Source of the DNA: Bradyrhizobium diazoefficiens
GTDB taxonomy: Bacteria; Pseudomonadota; Alphaproteobacteria; Rhizobiales; Xanthobacteraceae
NCBI RefSeq assembly: GCF_018129965.1
Contig: NZ_JAFCKW010000008.1
Span: forward strand, 157,557 to 221,556
Reading direction: 5' to 3'
Length of the DNA: 64,000 nt
The position numbers were made by a program, and so were the translations under genes. Positions 17,374-26,138 of this stretch are shown in pieces. The notes below the pieces were generated by a model that saw nothing but the letters and a program-made list of their open reading frames with translations, did not search any database and was not told where the DNA came from. Numbering within the stretch: position 1 is the first letter of the stretch; each line of letters opens with the position of its first letter.

Positions 17374-18144
17374 ATGACGACATTGACCGACGACCGTCGT
17401 GTCCGCGCGCGTGATGCGTCGCCTGCACGATATTTTTATCTCCATATGGCCCTGGCCTGTGCCGCCACCGCATTTCTGGGCTTCGCGCCGACTTATTGGG
17501 CGCCCCTCGCGAACCGGACATTGTCCGCCAGCCCCGTGATTCATTTTCACGGTTTTTTGTTCTTTACCTGGTCTGTCTATTTCGTGATCCAGACCTGGCT
17601 CGCGGCTTCGGGCCGCGTGGCCAATCACCGCGCGCTCGGCATTGCCGGCGTTTCGCTCGCCACGGCGATGACGATCTTCGGCTTCCTCGCCTCGGTGCAT
17701 GTGATGCAGCACTCCGCCGCGCTCGGGCAGAGAGACGCCGGCATCGCCTTCTCGATCGTGCCGATGAGCGGCATCGCGTTCTTCGCGGTGGTGTTCGTGC
17801 TTGCGATCATGAAAAATCGCAAGCCGGAAATTCACAAGCGCCTGATGCTGCTCGCCGCGGTCTCGATCCTCGATGCCGCGATCGCGCGCTGGTTTCTCAC
17901 CTTCCTCGCGCCTCCCGGGCCACCCGGCCCGCCGCCGGTGCCGGTGACGATCGCGCCGGCCGTAGTGGCTTCGCTGCTGCTCGTCGTCGCCATGGTACGC
18001 GACTGGCGCAGCGAAGGCCGTGTGCATCCAGTCTACATTTACGGCACGCTCGCGATGCTGGCGGTGAAAGTGCTGAACTGGCCGGTCAGCGAGTCCGCGG
18101 CGTGGCATGCGTTCGCCGGCGGGATTCTGGCACTGGCGCAGTAG
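17374..18144 (+). CDS. seven-helix membrane protein, unknown function
   Basis: A 256-residue protein with about seven hydrophobic segments. The motif SPVIHFHGFLFFTWSVYFVIQ carries two histidines inside the second helix, and RVANHRALGIAG follows in the next loop. A Pro/Gly-rich stretch, PPGPPGPPPVPV, sits between helices five and six. The histidine pattern could suggest a heme- or metal-related role, but I do not recognise the family. It follows the antiporter by 57 bases on the same strand and may share its transcript. Confidence 0.65.
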   Translation: MTTLTDDRRVRARDASPARYFYLHMALACAATAFLGFAPTYWAPLANRTLSASPVIHFHGFLFFTWSVYFVIQTWLAASGRVANHRALGIAGVSLATAMTIFGFLASVHVMQHSAALGQRDAGIAFSIVPMSGIAFFAVVFVLAIMKNRKPEIHKRLMLLAAVSILDAAIARWFLTFLAPPGPPGPPPVPVTIAPAVVASLLLVVAMVRDWRSEGRVHPVYIYGTLAMLAVKVLNWPVSESAAWHAFAGGILALAQ

Positions 18145-18158
18145 GCGGACACAAACTC

Positions 18159-18312
18159 CGCTGTCGTCCCGGACAAGCGAAGCGCAGATCCGGGACCCAT
18201 AACCACAGGATCGAATTTGACGAAGACTCGGAGTTGCCGGCTCGCACAAAAACTCCTCCCTGTGCTTATGGGTCCCGGGGTTAGCGCTTTGCGCGCCCCG
18301 GTACGACAGCGG
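18159..18312. repeat. intergenic inverted repeat element
   Basis: The outer arms CCGCTGTCGT (18159-18168) and ACGACAGCGG (18303-18312) pair perfectly. Internal arms CCGGGACCCATAA and TTATGGGTCCCGG are also perfect. The element occupies the gap between convergent genes and resembles dispersed intergenic repeats of Bradyrhizobium. Confidence 0.65.
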
Positions 18313-18321
18313 AGATTGGAG

Positions 18322-19128
18322 CTACGCCCCCGCCTTGCACGTGATCCCGCCGTCCACCACCAGTTCAATTCCCGTCACATATTTCGACTCGTCCGACGCC
18401 AGGAACAGCGCGGCATTGGCGACGTCGAAAGCATCGCCCATATGGCCCATCGGCACCTGCGCATCCCGCGCGCGCCACATCGCCTCGACGTCGCCCTTGG
18501 CGTAACTGTTGGCAATACCCGCCGAGTGCTCCACCATCGGCGTCTTCATCAGGCCGGGCAGGATCGCGTTCACGCGCACATGATGCCGCGCGAACTCGAT
18601 CGCGGTGGTGCGTGTCATCTGGTTCATCGCAGCCTTCGAGGCGCCATATGTGACGTAGGAAAGGCCCAAATGGCGGATCGAGGCGATCGAGGAGATGTTG
18701 ATGATCGAGCCGCCGCCCTGCTTCACCATGAGCGGGATGACGTGCTTCATGGCGAAAGAGGCGCTCTTGAGGTTGACGCTGAAGACGCGGTCCCAACTTT
18801 CTTCCGTCACCTCGACCACGCTGCCCATCTCGGCGATGCCGACATTGTTGTCGAGCACGTCGATGCGGCCGTGGGCTTTGAGGCACGCGCTGACCATCGC
18901 TTCGACCTCGCTCGCGCGGGAGACATCGGCCGTGAACGCGGTTGCCTTGCCGCCCTCACCGGTAATGATATTAACGGTCTCCGCGGCTGCTTCGCCATTG
19001 CGGTCGACGCAAAACACCTGCGCGCCCTCGCGCGCGAAGGTCACCGCGGTCGCCTTGCCGTTGCCCCAGCCGGGGCCAATCGAGCCGGCGCCCACCACCA
19101 TCGCCACCTTGCCCTTGAGCCGGTCCAT
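18322..19128 (-). CDS. short-chain dehydrogenase/reductase (SDR)
   Basis: A 268-residue Rossmann-fold oxidoreductase. The cofactor loop reads VVGAGSIGPGWGNGKA, a variant of the classical TGxxxGxG. The DNNVG motif (usually NNAG), the serine in INISSIAS and YGASK (Tyr/Lys catalytic pair) are in order, and the C-terminal GIELVVDGGITC is typical. Acidic residues after strand two (CVDRN) suggest preference for NAD. The substrate is unknown. It is transcribed alone, with repeat elements on both sides. Confidence 0.82.
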   Translation of the reverse strand: MDRLKGKVAMVVGAGSIGPGWGNGKATAVTFAREGAQVFCVDRNGEAAAETVNIITGEGGKATAFTADVSRASEVEAMVSACLKAHGRIDVLDNNVGIAEMGSVVEVTEESWDRVFSVNLKSASFAMKHVIPLMVKQGGGSIINISSIASIRHLGLSYVTYGASKAAMNQMTRTTAIEFARHHVRVNAILPGLMKTPMVEHSAGIANSYAKGDVEAMWRARDAQVPMGHMGDAFDVANAALFLASDESKYVTGIELVVDGGITCKAGA

Positions 19129-19154
19129 CGCGTTTCTCCCGTGTTTTTGTTCTT

Positions 19155-19225
19155 GTAGCCCGGATGGAGCGTAGCGAAATCCGGGGCGACTATTCCCGGA
19201 TTACGCTTCGCACCATCGGGGCTAC
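19155..19225. repeat. short inverted repeat element
   Basis: The arms GTAGCCCGGATGG at the left and the near-complement ending CATCGGGGCTAC at 19225 form an imperfect hairpin with an internal CGAAATCCGGGG / CCCGGATTACG pair. It is a common intergenic element type in rhizobial genomes. Confidence 0.55.
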
Positions 19226-19596
19226 GGGTCGCAAATTTTCATCGTCGTGACGTTAGCACCAATGGGATGCCCGACAATCGCGGATAGGGTCCGGCATGTC
19301 CCATCATGGCATAGCCGCCATTCGCCCGCAGCGCCGGAATTGCCCAGCACCACCTCCGGCATCGGCGCGCGCTGCGGCTGCCATTGAAACCAGCCGTCGA
19401 CGAGGCGCGCCTCGGGCGGCGGCTCCATGCCCGGGCCGGTGCCCTTGACGCGGGCCTGCACCAGTTCGAGGCCGGCCGCGGTGACGCGCCAGTCTTCCTG
19501 CCAGTCGACCTTCGCGATCGAATGCGTCCACACCAGCGTGAAGGCGGACAGCGCGAGCGCCTTGACGCCTCCCGCTGTTGCGAAGCAGAGGCTCAC
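19222..19596 (-). CDS. DUF1850 domain protein, companion of TRAP-TAXI permease
   Basis: A 124-residue protein starting with GTG at 19596, inside the stop of the TRAP permease gene (four-base GTGA overlap). An N-terminal hydrophobic segment (VKALALSAFTLVWTHS) precedes conserved DUF1850 features: THSIAKVDWQEDWRV (HS...W.E.W), GTGPGMEPPPEARLVDGWFQW, and two cysteines near the end in RLCHDGTC. DUF1850 proteins occur almost always beside TAXI-type TRAP permeases, which agrees with the position here. The biochemical role is not known. Confidence 0.83.
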   Translation of the reverse strand: MSLCFATAGGVKALALSAFTLVWTHSIAKVDWQEDWRVTAAGLELVQARVKGTGPGMEPPPEARLVDGWFQWQPQRAPMPEVVLGNSGAAGEWRLCHDGTCRTLSAIVGHPIGANVTTMKICDP

Positions 19597-21704
19597 GCGG
19601 CTTCGGCGAAGGCCGGCGGACGCTGCCGCCACTTCCACAGCACCAGCACGGCGGAGAGTACGAAGCCCGCCGTGTCGCTGAAGGGGAAGTCGCCGAGCAG
19701 GCATAGCGCGGCACCGAGCGCCACCACGCGTTCGAGCAGCGTCAGCCGCGTGAACAGGAAGCCGATCGCGACCATGCCGAACAGCGCGATCGCCACCAGT
19801 GCCTTGAAGGTTGCCAGCGCCACGGCGCCGTAGAAGCCGAGCTTGACCGCCATGGGATCGCCGGCCTGCAGCATCAAGGCCGGCGAATAGACGAAGATGA
19901 AGGGGATGACGTAACCGGCGAGCGCGATGCGCATCGCCTCCCAGCCGATCTTGTCCGGATTCTCCTTCGCGATCGGCGCCGCCGCAAGCGCAGCCAGCGC
20001 CACCGGCGGCGAGAGGTCGGCCATAATGCCGTAATAGAACGCGAACATGTGGCTCGCGATCAGAGGCACGCCGAGTTTCGCCAGCGCAGGCGCGGCGAGC
20101 GCGGCAGTGATGATGTAGGTCGGAATGGTCGGAATGCCGGTGCCGAGCAGGATCGACAGCAGCATGGTCATGATCAGCGCCAGGAACAGGCTCTTCTCGC
20201 CGAGACCGATCACCCAGCCGCCGAAGATGGTGCCGACGCCGGTCTGCGACATCATGCCGATGATGACGCCGACGATGGCGCAGGCCATGCCGACGGTGAT
20301 GGCCGACTTCGCACTCTCCGCCAGCGCATCGCGGCAATCGCGCAAGGCCTTGAACCCGCCCCGGATGAAGGCCGTGATCACGATCAGACCGACGACGACG
20401 CCGGCGACCGGCACGATCTGGAGGCCGTCGCGCGACAGCGCGGCAACGACGAGCGCAAGCCCGATCCAGAAGATGTAGCGGATGACGTTCGAGGAAGCGC
20501 CGGCCGTGATGGCCGCGCCCAGGATCAGCCCCACCGTCAGCGCGAGGCCCATGCTGCCGGCATAGAGCGGCGTGAAGCCTTCGAATAGCATGTAGACGAG
20601 GGCGGCCAGTGGCAGCACGAGGTACCAGCGCGTCACCAGCGCCTTCCAGGCGTTCGGGATCTCCGAGCGCTTCATGCCGACGAGGCCGTGCTTGCCGGCT
20701 TCCAGATGCACCATCCAGAACGCCGAGGCGAAATAGAGGATGGCCGGGATCGCCGCCGCCTTGACGATTTCCGAGTACTGGACGCCGAGCGTCTCGGCCA
20801 TGATGAAGGCGACCGCGCCCATCACCGGCGGCATGATCTGGCCACCCATCGACGCCGTGGCCTCGACGCCGGCGGCAAAGGCGCGGCGGTAGCCGAACTT
20901 GATCATCAGCGGAATCGTGAACTGGCCGACCGTGACGACGTTGGCGACGCCCGAACCGGAAATCGTGCCCATCATGCCCGAGGCGAACACCGCGACCTTG
21001 GCAGGTCCGCCGCGGGTGCGGCCGAACAGCCCGAGCGAGACGTCGGTAAAGAGCTGGATCATGCCGGCGCGCTCCAGGAACGAGCCGAACAAAATGAACA
21101 GAAAGATGTAGGTCGCCGAGACGTAGATCGGCACGCCGTAAAAGCCTTCAGTGCCGAACGACAGATGCGTGACGATCTGGTCGAAGCCGTAGCCGCGATG
21201 GTTCAGCGGCGACGGCAGATATTGCCCGAAGAACCAGTAGAGCAGACACGCGCCGCACATCAGCGGCAGCGCCGCGCCCATCAGCCGCCGCGTGCCCTCG
21301 AAGATCAGCACCGCGAGCAGCGTGCCGACCGCGAGATCGAGCCTTGTCGGATCGCCGTCGCGGGCGATCAAATCGGCATAGAAGATCCACTGGTAGAGAC
21401 CACAGAAGAAACCGGCTGCGCCGATCAGCCAGCCGAGCGCGCGGCCGGTATCGCTCCTGGCGGTGAAATTGGCGATCAGGCCGAAGGTGAGCAGGATCAG
21501 GAAGCCGACATGGACGCCGCGCACCACCTGGCTCGGCAGATAGTTGAAGGCGGCGACATAGAGCTGGAAGGCAGCGAAGGCGATGCCGATCCAGTAGGCG
21601 AGACGTCCCCACCAGCCCGGGCCGAAGCCCTCCGGAAAACCGTGCTCGAAATTGTCGAACTCGACCTTGATGGGCTCTGCGGTGCCCTCTGCCTTTTCCA
21701 GCAT
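19593..21704 (-). CDS. TRAP transporter fused permease (DctMQ-type, TAXI class)
   Basis: A 703-residue inner-membrane protein in which the small (DctQ-like) and large (DctM-like) TRAP subunits are fused, giving about 18 hydrophobic segments. Typical motifs include GMMGTISGSGVANVVTVGQF, GGQIMPPVMGAVAFIMAE and GTGIPTIPTYIITAALAAP. TRAP systems are cation-driven uptake systems for organic acids. Translation is coupled to the DUF1850 gene, and the solute-binding protein gene lies 162 bases upstream across a repeat. Substrate is not predictable, though TAXI systems often take dicarboxylates or glutamate. Confidence 0.92.
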   Translation of the reverse strand: MLEKAEGTAEPIKVEFDNFEHGFPEGFGPGWWGRLAYWIGIAFAAFQLYVAAFNYLPSQVVRGVHVGFLILLTFGLIANFTARSDTGRALGWLIGAAGFFCGLYQWIFYADLIARDGDPTRLDLAVGTLLAVLIFEGTRRLMGAALPLMCGACLLYWFFGQYLPSPLNHRGYGFDQIVTHLSFGTEGFYGVPIYVSATYIFLFILFGSFLERAGMIQLFTDVSLGLFGRTRGGPAKVAVFASGMMGTISGSGVANVVTVGQFTIPLMIKFGYRRAFAAGVEATASMGGQIMPPVMGAVAFIMAETLGVQYSEIVKAAAIPAILYFASAFWMVHLEAGKHGLVGMKRSEIPNAWKALVTRWYLVLPLAALVYMLFEGFTPLYAGSMGLALTVGLILGAAITAGASSNVIRYIFWIGLALVVAALSRDGLQIVPVAGVVVGLIVITAFIRGGFKALRDCRDALAESAKSAITVGMACAIVGVIIGMMSQTGVGTIFGGWVIGLGEKSLFLALIMTMLLSILLGTGIPTIPTYIITAALAAPALAKLGVPLIASHMFAFYYGIMADLSPPVALAALAAAPIAKENPDKIGWEAMRIALAGYVIPFIFVYSPALMLQAGDPMAVKLGFYGAVALATFKALVAIALFGMVAIGFLFTRLTLLERVVALGAALCLLGDFPFSDTAGFVLSAVLVLWKWRQRPPAFAEAA

Positions 21705-21760
21705 TTCAACCCATCCCCAATCGTCGAGCGCTTATAGCATCGGCACGATCCATCCGCGCC

Positions 21761-21846
21761 GTCATGCCCGGGCTTGTCCCGGGCATCCACGATCTTTCTC
21801 GCCTGGCCTCAGAACGTGGATGGCCGGGACAAGCCCGGCCATGACG
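21761..21846. repeat. inverted repeat between the TAXI binding-protein and permease genes
   Basis: A left half running from GTCATGCCCGGGCTTGTCC to the CCACG at 21791, and a right half from CGTGGATGGCCGGGACAAGC at 21815 to GACG at 21846, are near-complements with few mismatches. The hairpin lies inside a likely operon and could reduce read-through from the highly expressed binding protein into the permease. Confidence 0.65.
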
Positions 21847-21865
21847 TCCGACACCAGGAGCTGAC

Positions 21866-22813
21866 TTACTTGATCAGCCCTTTTTCCTTGTAATAGCGGA
21901 TCGCGCCGGGGTGAAGCGGGACCGGGCTGCCATTAGCGGCCGACTCGAGCTTGATCTCCTTGCCCGCGGCGTGGGCATTCTGCAATTCCGGCAGCGACTC
22001 GAACACCAGCTTCGTCATCTGATAGGCGAGATCGTCCGACACCGCCGAGCTGGTCACGAGATAGTTGACCACCGCCGCGGTCGGCACGTCCTTGTCCTGG
22101 CCGGTATAGGTGTTGGCCGGAATGATGGCCGAGATGAAGGGCGGACCGATCTTGTCGACGGTCTCCTTCGGCACCGACACAACGGTGATCGGGCTCGAGG
22201 TCGAAAGATCCTTCAGCGAGGCCACGCCAAGGCCAGCCGACTGAAGCGTCGCACCCAGCTGGCGGTTCTTCATGAGGTCGACGGATTCGGCGAACGGCAG
22301 ATACTCGACCTTGCCGAGGTCCTTGTAGCTCATGCCGGCCGCAGCCAGGATCGCACGGGAGTTGAGCTCGGTGCCCGATTTGGGCGCACCGACCGACAGG
22401 CTCTTGCCCTTGAGGTCCGCGAGCGTCTTGATGCCGGATTCCGTGGTCGCAACGATCTGGATGTAGTTCGGATAGATCGCGCCGATGGTCCTGAGCTTGT
22501 CGAGCTTGGTCTTGAAGCCGGCTTCCTCGTCGCCCTCCCAGGCGGCCTTGAGCGAGTCACCCAGCGTGAATGCCAGCTCGCCGCGGCCCTGCTGAAGCAG
22601 GATCAGGTTCTCGACCGAGGCCTTGGTGGCCTGCACCTGCGTCTTCACGTTCGGAATCTTGTCGCCGTAGATCTTTCCGATCGCGACCCCGAGCGGATAG
22701 TAGACGCCGGAGGTGCCTCCGGTCAGCACATTGATGAAGGATTGCGCCTGCGCGCAAGGTGCCGACGCCGCCAGAGCAAGAGCCGCGGCCACGCCGAAAA
22801 TCGTCCGTTTCAT
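21866..22813 (-). CDS. TAXI-family TRAP solute-binding protein
   Basis: A 315-residue periplasmic receptor starting MKRTIFGVAAALALAASAP with a Sec signal ending AQAQ. The mature part opens FINVLTGGTSGVYYPLGVAIG, the hallmark TAXI sequence, followed by VQATKASVENLILLQQGRGELAF and DLKGKSLSVGAPKSGTELNS. It should deliver its ligand to the fused permease encoded downstream. The ATG at 22813 is selected because the signal peptide begins there. The ligand cannot be read from sequence. Confidence 0.92.
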   Translation of the reverse strand: MKRTIFGVAAALALAASAPCAQAQSFINVLTGGTSGVYYPLGVAIGKIYGDKIPNVKTQVQATKASVENLILLQQGRGELAFTLGDSLKAAWEGDEEAGFKTKLDKLRTIGAIYPNYIQIVATTESGIKTLADLKGKSLSVGAPKSGTELNSRAILAAAGMSYKDLGKVEYLPFAESVDLMKNRQLGATLQSAGLGVASLKDLSTSSPITVVSVPKETVDKIGPPFISAIIPANTYTGQDKDVPTAAVVNYLVTSSAVSDDLAYQMTKLVFESLPELQNAHAAGKEIKLESAANGSPVPLHPGAIRYYKEKGLIK

Positions 22814-22992
22814 GATTGTGTACTCCCCAAACCGGCGGGGAAGTTGGCCGGATGAGCGGTGCGGGTCAAGCCGTCCAATAGTCAAAACAGGACTGCGGTA
22901 AACGATTGACCCGACTTGATTTTTGGAACCCGGCGGGTGCGGCGAGGTGGCGCAGTCATGGACTTTGCCACCGCACCGTTACGGGCGTCGCT

Positions 22993-23472
22993 TCATTGAA
23001 ACGTCATGTCCAGGCACTTGGAGATGTCGGAGCCGAGCCCGGAGGAGATGGTGATGCAGCCGCGGATCTTCTGCGCAGTCATGTCGGCTGCCCAGATCGA
23101 GTAGCCGCCGGGGCCGAAGAACGAGTTGGTGTTCGGCGGCTCGGTCTCGGTCGCGTCGAAATCATAGTGGCCATCGGTCTCGAAGATGCGCGGCTTCTTG
23201 GTGCAACCGCCATCGGTCTGGACGTTGATGACTTCCTTGTTGTCGCGGGTCAGCGCCAGCGAGACCTGGCAGCGGAAATATTCCGAGGTCCTGGTATTGA
23301 ACAGATAGGTGTAGGACTTGCAGGTCGCGGTGTTCAGCTTGCCGGGGGCAAGGCCGCGGCTGCACGAAATCCGCTGGTTGTGGCTGAGCTGGTAGTCGTC
23401 GGCCCGGGCAGCCGGCACCAGCGCCGTCAGCAGCAGCGCGGCAGTCCCGCAAACTTTCATGACATGGCTCAT
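22993..23472 (-). CDS. exported protein, unknown function
   Basis: A 159-residue protein with a signal peptide (MSHVMKVCGTAALLLTALVPAARA). The mature part contains several cysteines (SCSRGLAPG, ATCKSY, FRCQVSLA, GGCTKKP, GCITI, KCLDM), suggesting disulfides, and the segment FFGPGGYSIWAADM. No family is recognised. The ATG at 23472 has a GGGG about nine bases upstream; an ATG at 23487 is also possible. It is a single gene. Confidence 0.6.
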   Translation of the reverse strand: MSHVMKVCGTAALLLTALVPAARADDYQLSHNQRISCSRGLAPGKLNTATCKSYTYLFNTRTSEYFRCQVSLALTRDNKEVINVQTDGGCTKKPRIFETDGHYDFDATETEPPNTNSFFGPGGYSIWAADMTAQKIRGCITISSGLGSDISKCLDMTFQ

Positions 23473-23663
23473 ACGAATCATCCCCACCCATATTTTTGTC
23501 GAATTGCGTTCTAGACGGAAAGCGGAACATAGTCGCGAGGGGGCGAAGGGAAAATCACAAACTGCTGGTCAGGACGTGATGCGCCGCGGCGCTCTTGCGA
23601 ATTGACCCGGACGCGCCGTTCGTGATTTGTTCAAGTCCGGCGCCCATGACGGTGAGGATGATA

Positions 23664-23981
23664 ATGGCATTTCCAACGAAGACATTTGCACTTGCTTCAA
23701 TGGCCCTCTTAGCCGCGCTCGGCGCATTGGCCGGGCCCGCATCGGCTCAGACCGCGGCCACACCATGGGAGCTCAAGCCCGATACCGGCTACGCCTATGA
23801 CAAGGACGGCAAGACCTTCTCCTACAAGATGGGCACCAGCAATGCCGGCGAACTGCTGAAGGGCGCCAAGAAAGTGCCGAAGGGCACGCTGTTCTTCATC
23901 GGCCACAACGGCCAGCTCTACATGCGCAGCGGTCCCTATCTCGAGGGCGACGGCAAGTTCAAGTTCGGGTCGGATCAATAG
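23664..23981 (+). CDS. small exported protein, unknown function
   Basis: A 105-residue protein with a signal peptide (FALASMALLAALGALAGPASAQ). The mature part of about 75 residues is hydrophilic: YAYDKDGKTFSYKMGTSNAG, then LLKGAKKVPKGTLFFIGHNG and GPYLEGDGKFKFGSDQ. The pattern looks like a small beta-rich periplasmic protein that may bind something through the basic segment. The ATG at 23664 has GAGG six bases upstream. The family is not recognised. Confidence 0.6.
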   Translation: MAFPTKTFALASMALLAALGALAGPASAQTAATPWELKPDTGYAYDKDGKTFSYKMGTSNAGELLKGAKKVPKGTLFFIGHNGQLYMRSGPYLEGDGKFKFGSDQ

Positions 23982-24018
23982 GCGACGGGCGCCGCGGGCG
24001 GCAGCGCAGCCACGCACT

Positions 24019-24128
24019 CGCTGTCATCGTCCGCGAAGGCGGACGATCCAGTATTCCAGAGGCCGTCGTGATCGAATCGAAGATCCGCGCCGTACTGGAT
24101 GCCCCGGTCAAGCCCGGCATGTCAGCGG
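24019..24128. repeat. intergenic repeat with partial inverted arms
   Basis: CGCTGTCATCGTCCGCGAAG at 24019 begins an element ending GGCATGTCAGCGG, with internal GGATCCAGTA-like and TACTGGATG segments opposed to each other. It fills the gap between convergent genes and resembles other dispersed elements in this window. Confidence 0.5.
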
Positions 24129-24151
24129 AAGGTGTGGCAGGGTGACCTGCC

Positions 24152-25381
24152 CTAAAACGCCCCCGCCAGCTCCCTTGCGCCGGCGTTGTTGCTGTTCGAG
24201 TCCATCCGCGTATCGGTGATCGCGAGCAGCTTCGCCACCGTGTTGTGGCGGATTGCGACCGGGTTGCGCTCATAGCCGCCGCGCTGGAAAAAATTCGAGG
24301 TCGGCACCTGCTCGCGCATCGCCTGCGGCATGGTCACCATGTCGAGGCCGGTGCCGTCGCCGGTGAGGTTCATCATCTCGAGCTCGGCCGCAGTGAGCGG
24401 GCGGGTGTAGCCCTTGGCGCGGGCGAACAGCACCGACGTCAGCAGCTTGTGGGTCTGCAGCATCGGGCCGATGTCGATGTCGAGCACCATCGCATGCATG
24501 GCCCAGCCCTGCGCGGTGTTGCCGATCTTCTCGTGCTCCGACCAGGTGTCCGGAACCGATTTCGCCTGCGCCACCATCTTCTTGAGAACGACAAGCTTGT
24601 GCTCGAGCGACTGACGTGCCGGGCCCGAGGTTCGCGCCACCTTGTCCGAGAGCGCGCGAATGAATTCATGCCCCTGCTCGGCAAGCAGCTCGACGCTGTT
24701 GGTGGTCAGGAGCTGGTTGTAGCCCATCGCGGTCGAGATCGCGCGCTTGCCACCATGCTCGATGCCCGCCTGCACGTCGTAACTGCCGGTGCCGCCGGTC
24801 TCGAACGCATAGACGCGCACCGCCTGCTCGCGCGTCAGGCCGGAGGCGAGCGCGTATCGCGCATAGGCGCGCTTGAACTCGATCTCGGAGGCGGGCCGCT
24901 GCGGCGTGAACTGATAGAGTTTCTGCGCCGCGCGCAGCAGATCTGCGACCACGGGGATCGGCTTTCGCTCGGGGCGCTCCGGGGTTTGCTCGGGCTCCGG
25001 GTTCACCGGCCGCTTCGGCCCGTTGTAGAGAGGCGGATGCTCCAGCACGTAGTCGTCCAGCGTGATCTGCTGTCCGCTGCGCCGCTTGGCATTGCGGCCT
25101 TTGCGCTTCTCCGAGATCTGGCTCCAATAGGCGCCGGCCTCCTCGTCGAACGCGGCGCGCGCAGCCTGATATTCCTGCAGCTTGCGGCGATATTCGAGCA
25201 CGGCCGGCGAGGCGCCCCCGCCTTGCGCAAAGAACTGCGACAGCAACTGGGCCTTGGCATCGCGGACGGCCGGCGGCAGCGCGCCCATCTCGCCGCCACG
25301 CGCGGCGGGCGCGAGCAGGAGAAGCGCGAGTGGAACCAGCGCAAAGGGAACTGCCAGGCCATTTCGAATCGATCGGTGCAT
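24152..25381 (-). CDS. exported protein with lysozyme/transglycosylase-like region, unknown function
   Basis: A 409-residue protein with a signal peptide (MHRSIRNGLAVPFALVPLAL...). Residues about 30-150 are charged and Pro-rich. The region YALASGLTREQAVRVYAFETGGTGSYDVQAG, followed by KRAISTAMGYNQLL, resembles the catalytic Glu and the following substrate-groove motif of lysozyme-like lytic transglycosylases, with the Glu in AFETGG as candidate acid. I cannot confirm activity, and it may be a structural relative. The C-terminal half is helical and ends RELAGAF. Monocistronic. Confidence 0.55.
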   Translation of the reverse strand: MHRSIRNGLAVPFALVPLALLLLAPAARGGEMGALPPAVRDAKAQLLSQFFAQGGGASPAVLEYRRKLQEYQAARAAFDEEAGAYWSQISEKRKGRNAKRRSGQQITLDDYVLEHPPLYNGPKRPVNPEPEQTPERPERKPIPVVADLLRAAQKLYQFTPQRPASEIEFKRAYARYALASGLTREQAVRVYAFETGGTGSYDVQAGIEHGGKRAISTAMGYNQLLTTNSVELLAEQGHEFIRALSDKVARTSGPARQSLEHKLVVLKKMVAQAKSVPDTWSEHEKIGNTAQGWAMHAMVLDIDIGPMLQTHKLLTSVLFARAKGYTRPLTAAELEMMNLTGDGTGLDMVTMPQAMREQVPTSNFFQRGGYERNPVAIRHNTVAKLLAITDTRMDSNSNNAGARELAGAF

Positions 25382-25437
25382 GCCGCCCTCTTAGCAGGCA
25401 TGAGGTAACCGTCACGTTAACGCGCCGTTTACCATCG

Positions 25438-26064
25438 TCACGTCCAGGCGAAGACCGGCTGTTCCAGTTCGGTGACGCGGGTGTGCCGGCCCGCCAGCAC
25501 CTCGCGGAACTGATAGATCAGCGCCGCCGTCGGCGCGTGGATCAGGCTCATCTGGTGATGAAAGCGGATGACGCGGCGGGTGCTTTCGGGGATGTCGGTG
25601 AAATCGAACGCGTCGTCACGCTCGATCGTATGAAGCGCGATGCGGTGGACCGATGCGACCTCGTCCGGGTTGGGACGGATCGCGATACTGTCCGCGGCCC
25701 AGACCACCACCGGCGTGATCAGATAACCGGAGCGGGTTGGATAGTCGTCGAGCAGGCCGAGCACCGCGTCGGCAGAGAGCTTGAGCGCGAGCTCTTCCTC
25801 CAGTTCGCGCAGCGCGGCCTCGACCGGCGTCTCGCCGGCATCGCAGCGTCCGCCCGGCAGCGCCCATTGGCCGCGATGGGCGCGCAAATGTGAGGCGCGC
25901 TTGGTGAGCAGGAATGCCGTGTCCTCGCCGTCATGGGCTTCGGTCAGCGCCAGCACCACTGCGGCACGCTTCAGGACCGACGGCTCGGCCGCGTCGGGCA
26001 GCCGCGCAAAGGCCGCACAGGCCTCTGCGATATTCCGTCTGGTGGCATCGCCGAAAGCTCTCAT
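25438..26064 (-). CDS. Nudix hydrolase, CoA-pyrophosphatase-like
   Basis: A 208-residue Nudix enzyme. The Nudix box is at about residues 72-94, GGRCDAGETPVEAALRELEE, with the glutamates of REUxEE in place but Ala where the final Gly of the motif is usual. A preceding QWALPGGR and the upstream LTKRASHLRAHRGQ (a UPF0035-like LLTxRs...H.GqiaFPGG pattern) point to the CoA/NUDT7-like subgroup that hydrolyses diphosphate linkages in CoA or related nucleotides. Substrate remains inferred. A divergent thioesterase gene starts 75 bases away. Confidence 0.78.
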   Translation of the reverse strand: MRAFGDATRRNIAEACAAFARLPDAAEPSVLKRAAVVLALTEAHDGEDTAFLLTKRASHLRAHRGQWALPGGRCDAGETPVEAALRELEEELALKLSADAVLGLLDDYPTRSGYLITPVVVWAADSIAIRPNPDEVASVHRIALHTIERDDAFDFTDIPESTRRVIRFHHQMSLIHAPTAALIYQFREVLAGRHTRVTELEQPVFAWT

Positions 26065-26138
26065 GATGCTTGACTACACCAGGACTGCATCTGATGAAAC
26101 GAGCAGAGAAGATACGCCCCGCAAGGATGAACGGTGAA

